DNA from: Gammaproteobacteria bacterium
GTDB lineage: Bacteria; Pseudomonadota; Gammaproteobacteria; UBA6429; Thiohalophilaceae
Direction: 5' to 3'
Assembly (NCBI GenBank): GCA_024275115.1
Contig: JAJRZT010000078.1
Location: 1-64,000, forward strand
Length of the DNA stretch: 64,000 nt
Within the stretch, counting starts at the first letter, position 1. Every line of letters begins with the position of its first letter. The notes under the pieces are model-generated. The model had not been told where the DNA came from. It made no database searches and saw only the letters and a program-made list of their open reading frames with translations. Below are positions 7,963-16,492 of the stretch, in pieces. Position numbers and translations under genes: made by a program.

Positions 7963-8130
7963 TTAACCAGGATCCTTTGTTGTTTCAACTGGCACATATT
8001 GCGCCGGGTTTGCCTGGAATTTACTGTGACAACTGTCAGAACAAAAATACAACGTTGCACCCTGATATTCTTCTGTCGCTGCCGCTTTACTTTCTTCAAT
8101 TGTCATACCGCAAACTGGATCTTTAACCAT
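7963..8130 (-). CDS. Short YHS-domain protein
   Basis: 55 residues, too short for most length cut-offs. It begins MVKDPVCGMTI and continues to TLYFCSDSCHSKF, the full YHS signature (DPVCGM then YFCS..C...F). YHS modules bind metal, typically copper, and occur in copper ATPases, chaperones and membrane-protein-associated small proteins. AAAGGAG sits 7 bases before the ATG. The gene points toward the TlpA gene and lies just 3' of the permease gene on the same strand. Its presence next to the metal-binding-repeat complex-I-like operon and the Met/Cys-rich barrel protein supports a metal theme in this region. Confidence 0.85.
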   Translation of the reverse strand: MVKDPVCGMTIEESKAAATEEYQGATLYFCSDSCHSKFQANPAQYVPVETTKDPG

Positions 8131-8285
8131 GATCTTTCTCCTTTATTTGTTTAACTATAAAACTTGATTTAACTGTAGAATTAAACATCCCGGATTACAT
8201 TTTATTCCATCCGGGCTACCTAAATAATTAGATTTTTTAACCTTAACTGAAGTATACAACCTGCGTGTTACACACAGGTCAAGTT

Positions 8286-9470
8286 TTAACCTGCAGGCAC
8301 GGCAAACAGCAAAACAAAACCAAGAATGAGCGCAATAAAAACAAACAGAATACGCTCGCGAACATTTCTGCAAACGCTAAAGGCAACCAGACACTGCAGC
8401 AAATAATAAAAAGCAAACGCGCGTGATGCCAACGTAATAATCTCAAAGGTTGAACCAGACCATGCTAGCGCCATTGCCGATGCTCCCACCATCAAGTATC
8501 CCCATCGTGTGTTAAGGCGTTGATGAGTTGCTTCTTGCATATTGGCGGCGGCCGCCAGCGTATCGGCAACCGCCGCAGAAAACTGCGACATGCTGGCTGC
8601 AATTATCAGTGGCAAAGGTAACAAAATGGAAGCGGTTGCGGCTAACGTTATCAGGCTATTTTCAGCATAAATTCCATTTAGCACCGAGACAATCGGCAGT
8701 GCCAGCGCAACAAATAAAACATAAATACTTAACGACAAATATTGTGACCAACGTGAAGCACGAATACGAGTGGCCGTATCAAATGATTTACCCAGGTAAC
8801 GGGTTGTTTCAAAGCCCTGCACAACGATTAACGTGCCCGCGACAATGGTAATAATTTCCCATGTGCTACGTTTTGGCATTTCCGGTAAAGTAAAAAAACC
8901 TTGCGCTAAAAACTGCTTAATATCATAGACAGCAAATAAAATAAGTAGCACCACAAGAATAACAAGGGTGACATAAAGCGCCCAACGTTCCAGATGTTCC
9001 AGCGGTTTCAAGCCACCGAATAAACCAATAATAGTGATAACGCCAATAATTATCGTGGTCATCAAACTATTATTAAACGCATTGTCCAGCTCGAAACTGG
9101 CTAGAACAAAAGACGACAGGATATGTATATAAAGACAGACCGAAACCACATAGGCTGCCACCAGTGCAAAATCAGAAAGTCGTTCTGTTATAAGCGTAAA
9201 TTTTTGGCTGCCCTTTGCCAGCACCGGTTCGGCACATAAAATATTATGCCGAACGATTTTACCGACAAAAAAGGCAACAAGAGCAACCACTGCCATCGCC
9301 AATACTGCATAGGGGCCAACCGCACTTGCCAAAATAGGAACAATCACCAGAAAGCCACTGCCAAAAATAGAGGCCAACGGGGTGCTCATTGCGGGAATAA
9401 TGTTTTTTAAAGTGGCTTTAGCCCCCTCTGTTTTACAACCAGGTGGTTCGGATGAGCGGTTCGCTGACAT
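8286..9470 (-). CDS. APC-superfamily membrane permease
   Basis: 394 residues and about 11 hydrophobic segments across the whole length. The first segment STPLASIFGSGFLVIVPILA contains an unwound Gly-rich TM1 like those in APC/NSS-type carriers (GSGFLV), and the repeat pattern of five plus five helices fits that fold. The substrate cannot be named. It is divergent from the complex-I-like operon and followed by the YHS gene on the same strand, so the two may be co-transcribed. A start at 9470 gives a soluble, Cys-containing N-terminal tail of about 25 residues. Confidence 0.65.
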   Translation of the reverse strand: MSANRSSEPPGCKTEGAKATLKNIIPAMSTPLASIFGSGFLVIVPILASAVGPYAVLAMAVVALVAFFVGKIVRHNILCAEPVLAKGSQKFTLITERLSDFALVAAYVVSVCLYIHILSSFVLASFELDNAFNNSLMTTIIIGVITIIGLFGGLKPLEHLERWALYVTLVILVVLLILFAVYDIKQFLAQGFFTLPEMPKRSTWEIITIVAGTLIVVQGFETTRYLGKSFDTATRIRASRWSQYLSLSIYVLFVALALPIVSVLNGIYAENSLITLAATASILLPLPLIIAASMSQFSAAVADTLAAAANMQEATHQRLNTRWGYLMVGASAMALAWSGSTFEIITLASRAFAFYYLLQCLVAFSVCRNVRERILFVFIALILGFVLLFAVPAG

Positions 9471-9550
9471 GGATTATTTCCATTTACATTGCAAAAGAAT
9501 TGACCTTCACGAAAATATCATTCAATCTAGTCTGAGTACACCATTAAGTA

Positions 9551-9578
9551 TTGTTTTAACTGATCCAATAAACATAAT
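9551..9578 (+). promoter_or_regulatory. Candidate promoter of the complex-I-like operon
   Basis: TTGTTT (9551-9556) and CATAAT (9573-9578) with a 16-base spacer, 55 bases upstream of the nuoA-like ATG. The elements are only moderately close to consensus, and no other good pair was seen in the 160-base divergent gap. Confidence 0.35.
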
Positions 9579-9633
9579 ATTCGTGTGGGGTTTTTACTCA
9601 TGCAATATTGAATATAACAAAAGGATATTTAAA

Positions 9634-9996
9634 ATGAGTAGCTTGCAACAATATGGGTTATTACTGGCTTTAGTCGTCGGTACCGTTGGTTTTATTTTAT
9701 TAATCTATGCCATTTCACGTTTTTTTGGTAAAGCACGACAAGAACCCGGCAAAGATGTGCCCGCTACCGCAGGCCAGTTATCGCGCGACCCTGTCTGGGT
9801 TCGTTATCATGCACGTTATTATGGTTATGCTTTATTGTTTTTAGCCTTTGATATGGAAATGGCTTATATGTATCCTTGGGCAGTTGTTTATAAACAGGTA
9901 GGGATTGTTGCCTTGCTAGATATGGGCGTTTTTCTAGCCATTTTATTTTTAGGTTTGTTATACGGTTGGAGTCAGGGTGCCCTACGTAGACAATAG
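9634..9996 (+). CDS. nuoA: NuoA-like subunit of a complex-I-like assembly
   Basis: 120 residues with three transmembrane helices. Typical NuoA features are present: the loop RDPVWVRYHARYYGYALLFLAFDMEMAYMYPWAV, seen here in short parts (RYHARYYGYALL, FDMEMAYMYPWA), including the conserved acidic residues of the second helix. I start at ATG 9634 behind AAAGGAT; the open frame extends far upstream into the divergent gap but has no family match there. It is the first gene of an eight-gene block ending at 19356. NuoA sits at the junction of membrane arm and peripheral arm beside the quinone site in normal complex I. Confidence 0.88.
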   Translation: MSSLQQYGLLLALVVGTVGFILLIYAISRFFGKARQEPGKDVPATAGQLSRDPVWVRYHARYYGYALLFLAFDMEMAYMYPWAVVYKQVGIVALLDMGVFLAILFLGLLYGWSQGALRRQ

Positions 9997-10008
9997 CGGA
10001 GACAATAA

Positions 10009-12870
10009 ATGATTGCCGGTGCTCGACAGGGAAAGATGTCCGTGTTTAAACGGTTAGCCTCTTTTTCCATGTCACAAGATCTTGGTGTCTATGTTGTGCC
10101 GGGGACAGAAATTACCCGTGCCTACGGGTTAGATATTGAAGCAGCCGGAATGAACATTGTTGCAAGTCCTCGCCATGCCAGTGTGTTGCTTATTGCGGGT
10201 GATATGCCCGCAGCATTATGTGATGCTGCAGCTGTTATTTATGCACAAATGCCACGACCACGTGTTTTGTTTAGCCTGACAACATCAACAACACCTGAAT
10301 TGTCACCATTACCGCCAGCCGATATTATCGCTGGGCTTTCTCAACAGGAACTGGTTCAGGGTGTAGTTCAATTACGTAAGGCGCTCGCGGAAGGTGCTTT
10401 TCATTCTGATGTATCTGATTTTAATGCACCTGTTTTACAAATTCGCATTGAATACGTTTGCCCGATGCACCCGGAAGTGATTCAGGATAAGCCCGGCTCC
10501 TGTCCAAAATGCGGCATGAACTTGATGCCACGTGAAGTACAGGCGAATGCTGCGCATAATCATACGGAACATAAAATGGAAAGTGATGATCATTCATCTC
10601 ATGACCATTCTATGACGCATGACACATCTGTTAACTATACCTGTCCAATGCATCCGGAAGTAGTTCAGAGTAAACCTGGATCGTGCCCTAAGTGTGGGAT
10701 GAATTTAGAGCCCCAAGAAAAAGAAACAGAACATGATCATCAACACATGGATCATACAGTGGGTGAATACACTTGCCCGATGCATCCTGAAGTGATTCGG
10801 AGTAAGCCCGGTTCATGCCCCGAGTGCGGTATGAATTTGGAACCTCGTGAAATAGAAGTTAAGCATGTTCATCAACACATGAATCATGCAGCCGTTGAAT
10901 ATACTTGCCCCATGCACCCGGAAGTCGTACAGAGCGAACCCGGTTCATGCCCCGAGTGCGGCATGAATTTAGAACCCCGTGAAATAGAAGTTAAGCATGA
11001 TCATCAACACATGGATCATGCCGCAGTTGAATACACTTGCCCAATGCATCCTGAAGTGGTTCAGAGTGAACCCGGTTCATGCCCCGAGTGCGGCATGAAT
11101 TTAGAGCCACGAGAAAAAGAAACAGAACATGATCATCAACATATGAATCATACGGTGGTTGAATACACTTGTCCGATGCACCCGGAAGTGATTCGGAGTG
11201 AGCCCGGCTCATGCCCCGAGTGTGGTATGAATTTAGAACCCCGTGAAATAGAAGCCCGGCCTGATCATCAACACATGGATCATACTGCTGTTGAATACAC
11301 TTGCCCAATGCATCCTGAAGTGGTTCAGAGTGAACCTGGATCGTGCCCTAAGTGTGGGATGAATTTAGAGCCACGAGAAAAAGAAACAGAACATGACCAT
11401 CATCATACGGATCATACGGTGGTTGAATACACTTGTCCGATGCACCCGGAAGTTGTTCAGATCGAACCCGGTTCATGCCCCGAGTGTGGTATGAATTTAG
11501 AACCCCGTGAAATAGAAGTTAAGCATGATCATCAACACATGGATCATGCCGCAGTTGAATACACTTGTCCGATGCATCCTGAAGTTGTACAGAGCGAACC
11601 CGGTTCATGCCCCGAGTGTGGCATGAATTTAGAACCCCGTGAAATAGAAGTTAAGCATGATCATCAACACATGGATCATGCTGCAGTTGAATACACTTGT
11701 CCGATGCACCCAGAAGTTGTTCAGAATGAACCCGGCTCCTGTCCTAAATGCGGCATGTTTCTTGAACCACGTGAGCCGCAAAGCAGTCATCATGATCATA
11801 CTGCGATGGAATCGGGAATGAACCATGATGACTCGGGTTTTATGTCCATGATAGATGTCACCAAAGACTTACCTCGCAGTGGTGATGGTTTACCAATGGA
11901 CTGGCTTGATGTGCCTTTTGGCCCGTTTATCCCCGGTTTGCCAGGTGGTCTGTTACTCACCCTCACACTCGATGGTGACACGGTTGCCGCTGCAAACACT
12001 AACACACTGGTTGGCACTGAAACATTACTATGCCATGCAATATCCGCTAATGATTTTATTGAAAAACTAACCGCTCTGGATCCGCTTACTCCAAACAGTT
12101 ATCGACTGCTTGCTTGTTTAACCATTGAAAATGCTGCTGGTATTGAAGTTGATACCAGCACAGCTAAAACTCGACTTGTTACGCTGGAAAGAGAACGCAT
12201 TGTCAGTCATCTAAGCTGGCTAACGTTATTTGCAGAGCAAACCGGTTTTGACTGGTTAATGCAGCGCGCCTCATCATTGCAAAAGTCATTTACACAAGCA
12301 GACGTCACGCAAATTATCAATTTAAAAAAATCAGTTTATGATTTAAGTAAACGATTGCAACGCACCCCTTTATTAAAGTCTCGCACCACCGGTGTTGGTC
12401 GGGTACCTGCTGACACAGAGCTGACATTATCCGGCCCGGTCGCACGCGCCTCGGGAATATCAAATGATGCACGTAGCAACAATAAAATTTATCGTGAACT
12501 TGGATTTACTGCAGTTACTCAAGTAAACGGCGATGTTCGTGCGCGCTTACAACTTCGACTAGATGAAATAAAACAAAGCATTGAGTTGATACAAAAGGCA
12601 AATGTTTCTGTGAACGACACCCTTGCTGTTTCAATAGAAGAACCAATGGATACAATAAGCGGACAAGGACAAGCCGTTATTGAAACACCTCGCGGACAAG
12701 CACAGCTGCAATTAACGCTGGATAAAGGGCAAGTAACGTCAGCGCAACTGCAAACGCCATCCACTCAGCATCTGTTGTTAATAGAACAACTAACCTCTCA
12801 ACAGGAACTTGGTGATGCACTGGTTACGGTCGGTTCGCTGGATTTATCACCATGGGAGATACGCCCATGA
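10009..12870 (+). CDS. NuoB-NuoD-like fusion with ten inserted metal-binding repeats
   Basis: 953 residues in three parts. Residues about 20-130 resemble NuoB: SPRHASVLLIAGD and IYAQMPRPRVLFSL match the family's SPRQADVLIVAG and YEQMPEPRWVISMG. The tandem cysteines of cluster N2 are replaced (FGLxCC becomes YGLDIE) and the GSC cysteine is lost (TTS). Residues 149-600 hold ten copies of YTCPMHPEV...PGSCPxCGMNLEP, the heavy-metal-binding module seen at the N-terminus of some copper ATPases, joined by His-rich linkers such as HDHQHMDH. Residues about 620-953 resemble NuoD/HycE: GPFIPGLPG in place of GPQHPAxHG, RERIVSHLSWL, LSGPVARASG, VETPRGQ-like IETPRGQ, and the end VGSLDLSPWEI. NuoC is absent. 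The gene follows nuoA after 12 bases and its TGA overlaps the nuoH ATG. An ancestral electron-transfer role seems lost; metal binding is likely. I know of no such standard subunit. Confidence 0.8.
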   Translation: MIAGARQGKMSVFKRLASFSMSQDLGVYVVPGTEITRAYGLDIEAAGMNIVASPRHASVLLIAGDMPAALCDAAAVIYAQMPRPRVLFSLTTSTTPELSPLPPADIIAGLSQQELVQGVVQLRKALAEGAFHSDVSDFNAPVLQIRIEYVCPMHPEVIQDKPGSCPKCGMNLMPREVQANAAHNHTEHKMESDDHSSHDHSMTHDTSVNYTCPMHPEVVQSKPGSCPKCGMNLEPQEKETEHDHQHMDHTVGEYTCPMHPEVIRSKPGSCPECGMNLEPREIEVKHVHQHMNHAAVEYTCPMHPEVVQSEPGSCPECGMNLEPREIEVKHDHQHMDHAAVEYTCPMHPEVVQSEPGSCPECGMNLEPREKETEHDHQHMNHTVVEYTCPMHPEVIRSEPGSCPECGMNLEPREIEARPDHQHMDHTAVEYTCPMHPEVVQSEPGSCPKCGMNLEPREKETEHDHHHTDHTVVEYTCPMHPEVVQIEPGSCPECGMNLEPREIEVKHDHQHMDHAAVEYTCPMHPEVVQSEPGSCPECGMNLEPREIEVKHDHQHMDHAAVEYTCPMHPEVVQNEPGSCPKCGMFLEPREPQSSHHDHTAMESGMNHDDSGFMSMIDVTKDLPRSGDGLPMDWLDVPFGPFIPGLPGGLLLTLTLDGDTVAAANTNTLVGTETLLCHAISANDFIEKLTALDPLTPNSYRLLACLTIENAAGIEVDTSTAKTRLVTLERERIVSHLSWLTLFAEQTGFDWLMQRASSLQKSFTQADVTQIINLKKSVYDLSKRLQRTPLLKSRTTGVGRVPADTELTLSGPVARASGISNDARSNNKIYRELGFTAVTQVNGDVRARLQLRLDEIKQSIELIQKANVSVNDTLAVSIEEPMDTISGQGQAVIETPRGQAQLQLTLDKGQVTSAQLQTPSTQHLLLIEQLTSQQELGDALVTVGSLDLSPWEIRP
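10453..11823 (+). repeat. In-frame tandem 132-bp repeats encoding metal-binding modules
   Basis: Ten CPMHPEV...CGM modules begin at about 10453, 10636, 10768, 10900, 11032, 11164, 11296, 11428, 11560 and 11692. From the second copy on the period is exactly 132 bases (44 codons). Copies 4, 8 and 9 are almost identical in protein (they differ by one residue) and close in DNA, while the first and last copies are divergent in their linkers. This is the pattern of recent expansion by unequal exchange inside the array. It lies wholly within the NuoB-NuoD-like gene and keeps frame. Confidence 0.9.
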
Positions 12871-13778
12871 ACACACTGGTTATTTTATTTTTTTTATTGC
12901 TTGGTGCCTATTTTGTTGCAGTACTCGAAAACTGGATCAGCAAAGGCCGCTTTCAACTAAGTGCGCCCCTTTATGCAGCGGTTGCTTTTTTGGGCCGGGA
13001 ATCGTTTATCCCACGCAAACCCGATCAGATTTTTTATGAAGTCGGGCCGGTGCTTTTACTCTTGTCAGCCGTGCTGGCGGCTGCGGTTATCCCGTTAACA
13101 CCGGATCTCATCATCACTGACCTTGCCACCGGTGCATTATTTATTAATGCCGCTCTGGTTTATGTGCTGGTTGCTTTGCTTATGGCAGGCTGGGGGCCAG
13201 ATGGTGCTTACGCCATGATCGGTGGTTGGCGTTTTCTGGGGCAATTGATTGCGTATGCCATGTTGATTGTCATGCCGATTACGGCGGTTGCTATGCGCGC
13301 CGAGTCATTATTGACAACACAAATTGTCACGTCACAACTCAGTTTATGGAACATTGCCTACCAACCGCTGGGGTTTGCGCTGTTCTTTGTCGCCTCAATG
13401 GCGCTGGCATTTTTACCACCATTCAATATGATGATTGCAAAAGGCGAACTGGCCGGTGGTGTGGAAGCGGAATACAGTGGCATGCGACTGGGCATCTTTC
13501 GGCTGGGGCGACTGGTTTTAATCGTTACACTGGCAGCGGCCACGGTTATTTTTTATCTCGGTGGCTGGCAAGGATTTTATTTATTCGGCTTTGAATTACC
13601 CCCCTGGGCATGGAGCACGGTTAAAATACTGATCGTCACCATGGCGATGTTACTCATCGGGCGTTATATGCCGCGCATTCGTGAAACGCATTTACTTTCA
13701 TGGTGCTGGATGATCGGCATCCCGCTGGCATTGCTGAATATTTTTGTTGTTGGCGTACTGGTACTGGAGTTTCCTTAA
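12867..13778 (+). CDS. nuoH: NuoH-like membrane subunit
   Basis: About 303 residues and eight hydrophobic segments. Family features include the N-terminal ENWISKGRFQ-like cytosolic edge, IPRKPDQIFYEVGP, and the conserved loop LPPFNMMIAKGELAGGVEAEYSGMRLG seen in parts (FNMMIAKGELAGG, EAEYSGMR), where acidic residues line the quinone cavity and E-channel in complex I. The ATG at 12867 overlaps the upstream TGA (ATGA). It couples peripheral changes to the antiporter-like subunits in ordinary complex I; here the peripheral side is the modified fusion protein. Confidence 0.88.
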   Translation: MNTLVILFFLLLGAYFVAVLENWISKGRFQLSAPLYAAVAFLGRESFIPRKPDQIFYEVGPVLLLLSAVLAAAVIPLTPDLIITDLATGALFINAALVYVLVALLMAGWGPDGAYAMIGGWRFLGQLIAYAMLIVMPITAVAMRAESLLTTQIVTSQLSLWNIAYQPLGFALFFVASMALAFLPPFNMMIAKGELAGGVEAEYSGMRLGIFRLGRLVLIVTLAAATVIFYLGGWQGFYLFGFELPPWAWSTVKILIVTMAMLLIGRYMPRIRETHLLSWCWMIGIPLALLNIFVVGVLVLEFP

Positions 13779-14300
13779 ATGACAGCTCAGGCTTTTTTTA
13801 TTGGTTTTTTTGGACTCGCCTCGGTGTGGTTTGGCATTGTGGTATTCCGTACTTATTCCATGATGCGCTCTGCCATCGCGTTGCTATTTTCACAGACCGC
13901 ACTGGGTGCCATGTTTTTAAGTATGCAGGCCGAATTTTTAGGTGTGTTACAAATCATGATGATGGCAACCGAAATGAGTATTATGGCTATTTTTATGGTG
14001 ATGTTTATGATGGATCCCGGCGGCTTAGGTGAAATGGATATGACCCACCAAAAACGCTTATCTTTAATCGCTGGTTTTGTTTCCTTTGTGGGTGCAGTGG
14101 CCGTCGCGGTCTTTGTGGACTGGGGGCCGGTGGCCACTACCTTCCCAGATGCCGCACAACAAACCGTTGATTTAGGCCTTGAATTACTGGATCGCTCTAT
14201 GCTGATTTTTGAAACCGCCGGCATTACTATTTTAACCGCGATGATCGCGGCCACGGCGGTTGCCATTCAACCCGTTAAAAAAGAGACTGGCAAAAAATGA
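13779..14300 (+). CDS. nuoJ: NuoJ-like membrane subunit
   Basis: 173 residues with five hydrophobic segments; starts at the base after the NuoH stop. A Met-rich third helix (MQAEFLGVLQIMMMATEMSIMAIFMVMFMM, here named by its ends only) carries the pi-bulge-type Glu/Met region of NuoJ. The C-terminus overlaps the nuoK start by four bases. Slightly longer than a minimal NuoJ. Part of the central hydrophilic axis of complex-I-type pumps. Confidence 0.83.
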   Translation: MTAQAFFIGFFGLASVWFGIVVFRTYSMMRSAIALLFSQTALGAMFLSMQAEFLGVLQIMMMATEMSIMAIFMVMFMMDPGGLGEMDMTHQKRLSLIAGFVSFVGAVAVAVFVDWGPVATTFPDAAQQTVDLGLELLDRSMLIFETAGITILTAMIAATAVAIQPVKKETGKK

Positions 14301-14620
14301 GCCCTGAAATAAGCATAGAATTAATCATTGCGCTCACCGCAGGCGCAGCGTTATTTGGCGTGGGTGTTTACGGCGCATTATCACAAACTAATTTAGTCAT
14401 GATCATGATGGGGGTGGAGCTTATTCTTGCCGGTGCCATGGTGAATATCCTGGCCTTCTGGCGTTACCTGCACCCAGACGTAGCCGCCGGGCAAATGTTT
14501 GTGCTGATTATTATGACCGTGATGGCGATTGAAATGGCAGTGGGCTTTGCCATTGCCATTGCGCGTTTCCGCGCTAAGGGCTCGGTCGAAATGGAAGAAG
14601 CGGTGGACTTGAAGGGATGA
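14297..14620 (+). CDS. nuoK: NuoK-like membrane subunit
   Basis: 107 residues and three hydrophobic segments, the usual NuoK size (about 100). The conserved acidic residues sit in the second and third helices (MMGVELILAGAMVN and MAIEMAVGFAIAIA). In complex I these two glutamates carry protons along the central axis, and both are present here, so this part of the pump seems functional. Overlaps both neighbours by four bases. Confidence 0.88.
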   Translation: MSPEISIELIIALTAGAALFGVGVYGALSQTNLVMIMMGVELILAGAMVNILAFWRYLHPDVAAGQMFVLIIMTVMAIEMAVGFAIAIARFRAKGSVEMEEAVDLKG

Positions 14621-16461
14621 GTTTTATTGCTATTGCTATTTTGGCTCCACTTGCCGCCTCACTGCTCATCCTGTTAGCGCGCCGAATGCCTGTGCTACTG
14701 GCATTACTCGGTATTACGCTGAGTCTAGTTGCCAGTTTAACGTTACTGTTTACTGTATCGAGTGGCGGCAATAGCGAACTGCTACTACCCGGCCTGCCCA
14801 ATATGCCACTACGGCTGATTGCGACACCGTTAACCGTATTGCTATCAACCATGGTCGCAATAGTCGGCAGTTTTGTACTGGTCTACGCCGTGGGTTATAT
14901 GAAATCCGATAGCGAGAAGGTGCGCTTTTTTGCCACCATGCTGCTCTTTATTGCGGCTATGCAAACGCTGGTTCTGGCTGGCGACTGGATCCTGTTATTG
15001 TCTGCCTGGGAATTAATTGGTCTGAGCAGTTATTTACTGATTGGCTTTTGGTACCAAAAACCGGGGGTTAAATTCGCTGCAACGCGCGCCTTTATGGTCA
15101 CTCGCAGCGCAGATTTAGGGCTCTATATTGCGGTATTTATTCTTATCGCCAGCACCGGTAGTAGCGAAATTGCAGTAACACTCAATACCACGGGTAGCCC
15201 AGCCATTGCTGCCGGATTATTGTTACTCATTGCCGCCATGGGTAAATCGGCACAAACCCCATTGCATGACTGGTTGCAACGCGCGATGGCCGGCCCAACA
15301 CCAGTATCGGCTTTATTACACTCTGCCACGCTGGTTGCAGCGGGTGCTATTTTATTAATTCGCACTGCACCGATGTTAACGCCGGAGACATTATTAGTAA
15401 TTGGTATTGTTGGCGGCGTGACCACCGTAGTAACCGGCCTTATTGCTCTGGGCGAATCGGATCTTAAACGCATGTTAGCCGCATCCACTTCCAGTCAATA
15501 TGGTTTAATGCTTATCGCAGTGGGTGCGGGCGTACCCATGGCCGCATTGCTGCACCTGATTGCCCATGCTGCAATAAAGAGCAGTTTATTTCTTGGCGCA
15601 GGTGTCTTCCAGCACAGCCGCGAAAGCACAATGCTGGAACAATTACGTGGCGTGGGACGTGAGCGACCAAAAATATTTATTGGCTTTGCGCTGGCAGCAC
15701 TGGCATTAGCCGGTATTCCACCATTAAGTGGATTTTTCTCCAAAGATGCCATTATCGCGGCCTCGCTGAACTCAGAAAATATTGAGATACTGTTGCCCTT
15801 TGCTTTGGCCGGTACGTTGTTAACCGGCGGTTATATGGCTAGAGCCTTATCGATACTTTGGCGTAAAAATCAAGATCAAAAGAACAACCAAAACAAGCCG
15901 CTTACCGGTCTTGTCTGGATGGGAGCAGGACTGACCGGGCTGGTCACACTGGCTATTATTTTAGCTGCCGCTTTTCCCGCAATTAAAACATTACTGAATT
16001 TCCCACTTGTTGAAAACATATCAACTGAATTTCTTCCTGAGATACTCGGTCTGGTTGCTGCCTTAAGCGGCTTATTTTTAGGCTGGTTTGTTCCGGTGCG
16101 GCGTTTACTCGGGTTCTTGTTACCCTGGGCAAATAATGGTTTTGCCCTTGCCGGTGGTTTCGATAATTTAATGGTGCGTCCGGCTATGGCTATCGCTCAT
16201 GGTTGCGAAAAACTGGAACGCATTTTTTACCAGGGTGTACTCACAATAGGTCGAGCAGGACTTAAACTAGGTCGAGTCGCGCGCCGAACCGATGAACAGA
16301 GTATCGACGGCGCTATCTTTTCGTTTGTGCAGGGCACGGTAAATTTAGCGACTAAAGCACGCACCTTACAAAGTGGTTTAATCCACAAAGAACTGGCGAT
16401 CAGCACAGTGGCCACCGCAATGATTTTAGTGATCAGCTTAATCGCATTGATGGTTTATTAA
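14617..16461 (+). CDS. nuoL: NuoL-like antiporter-type subunit
   Basis: 614 residues with about 15-16 transmembrane helices. The Proton_antipo_M core is clear: the acidic helix LLLSAWELIGLSSYLLIGFW (Glu), GKSAQTPLHDWLQRAMAGPT (Lys and His), SALLHSATLVAAG, and the second-half Lys/His helices near ALLHLIAHAAIKSS. The C-terminal part contains the long amphipathic extension expected of NuoL. All the residues I can locate by motif for proton transfer are kept. Overlaps nuoK by four bases. Confidence 0.9.
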   Translation: MSFIAIAILAPLAASLLILLARRMPVLLALLGITLSLVASLTLLFTVSSGGNSELLLPGLPNMPLRLIATPLTVLLSTMVAIVGSFVLVYAVGYMKSDSEKVRFFATMLLFIAAMQTLVLAGDWILLLSAWELIGLSSYLLIGFWYQKPGVKFAATRAFMVTRSADLGLYIAVFILIASTGSSEIAVTLNTTGSPAIAAGLLLLIAAMGKSAQTPLHDWLQRAMAGPTPVSALLHSATLVAAGAILLIRTAPMLTPETLLVIGIVGGVTTVVTGLIALGESDLKRMLAASTSSQYGLMLIAVGAGVPMAALLHLIAHAAIKSSLFLGAGVFQHSRESTMLEQLRGVGRERPKIFIGFALAALALAGIPPLSGFFSKDAIIAASLNSENIEILLPFALAGTLLTGGYMARALSILWRKNQDQKNNQNKPLTGLVWMGAGLTGLVTLAIILAAAFPAIKTLLNFPLVENISTEFLPEILGLVAALSGLFLGWFVPVRRLLGFLLPWANNGFALAGGFDNLMVRPAMAIAHGCEKLERIFYQGVLTIGRAGLKLGRVARRTDEQSIDGAIFSFVQGTVNLATKARTLQSGLIHKELAISTVATAMILVISLIALMVY

Positions 16462-16492
16462 CCATGAATATATTAATAAGAGGACTTTCGTA

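Noticed and set aside
7839..8099. 86-codon minus-strand frame downstream of the TlpA gene
   Set aside because: Overlaps the YHS gene in another frame; its start, composition and lack of family fit argue against it.
9382..9633. 84-codon N-terminal extension of NuoA
   Set aside because: It runs through the divergent intergenic region and the start of the permease gene, with no membrane or family pattern; a good ribosome site marks 9634.
10991..11308. 105-codon open frame on the minus strand inside the metal-repeat gene
   Set aside because: It is periodic only because the 132-bp coding repeats on the plus strand are. Antisense to a clear reading frame with no family match.
10453..11823. CRISPR array
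   Set aside because: Regular period, but the units are directly adjacent, 132 bases long and in frame within one protein; there are no short repeats separated by unique spacers.
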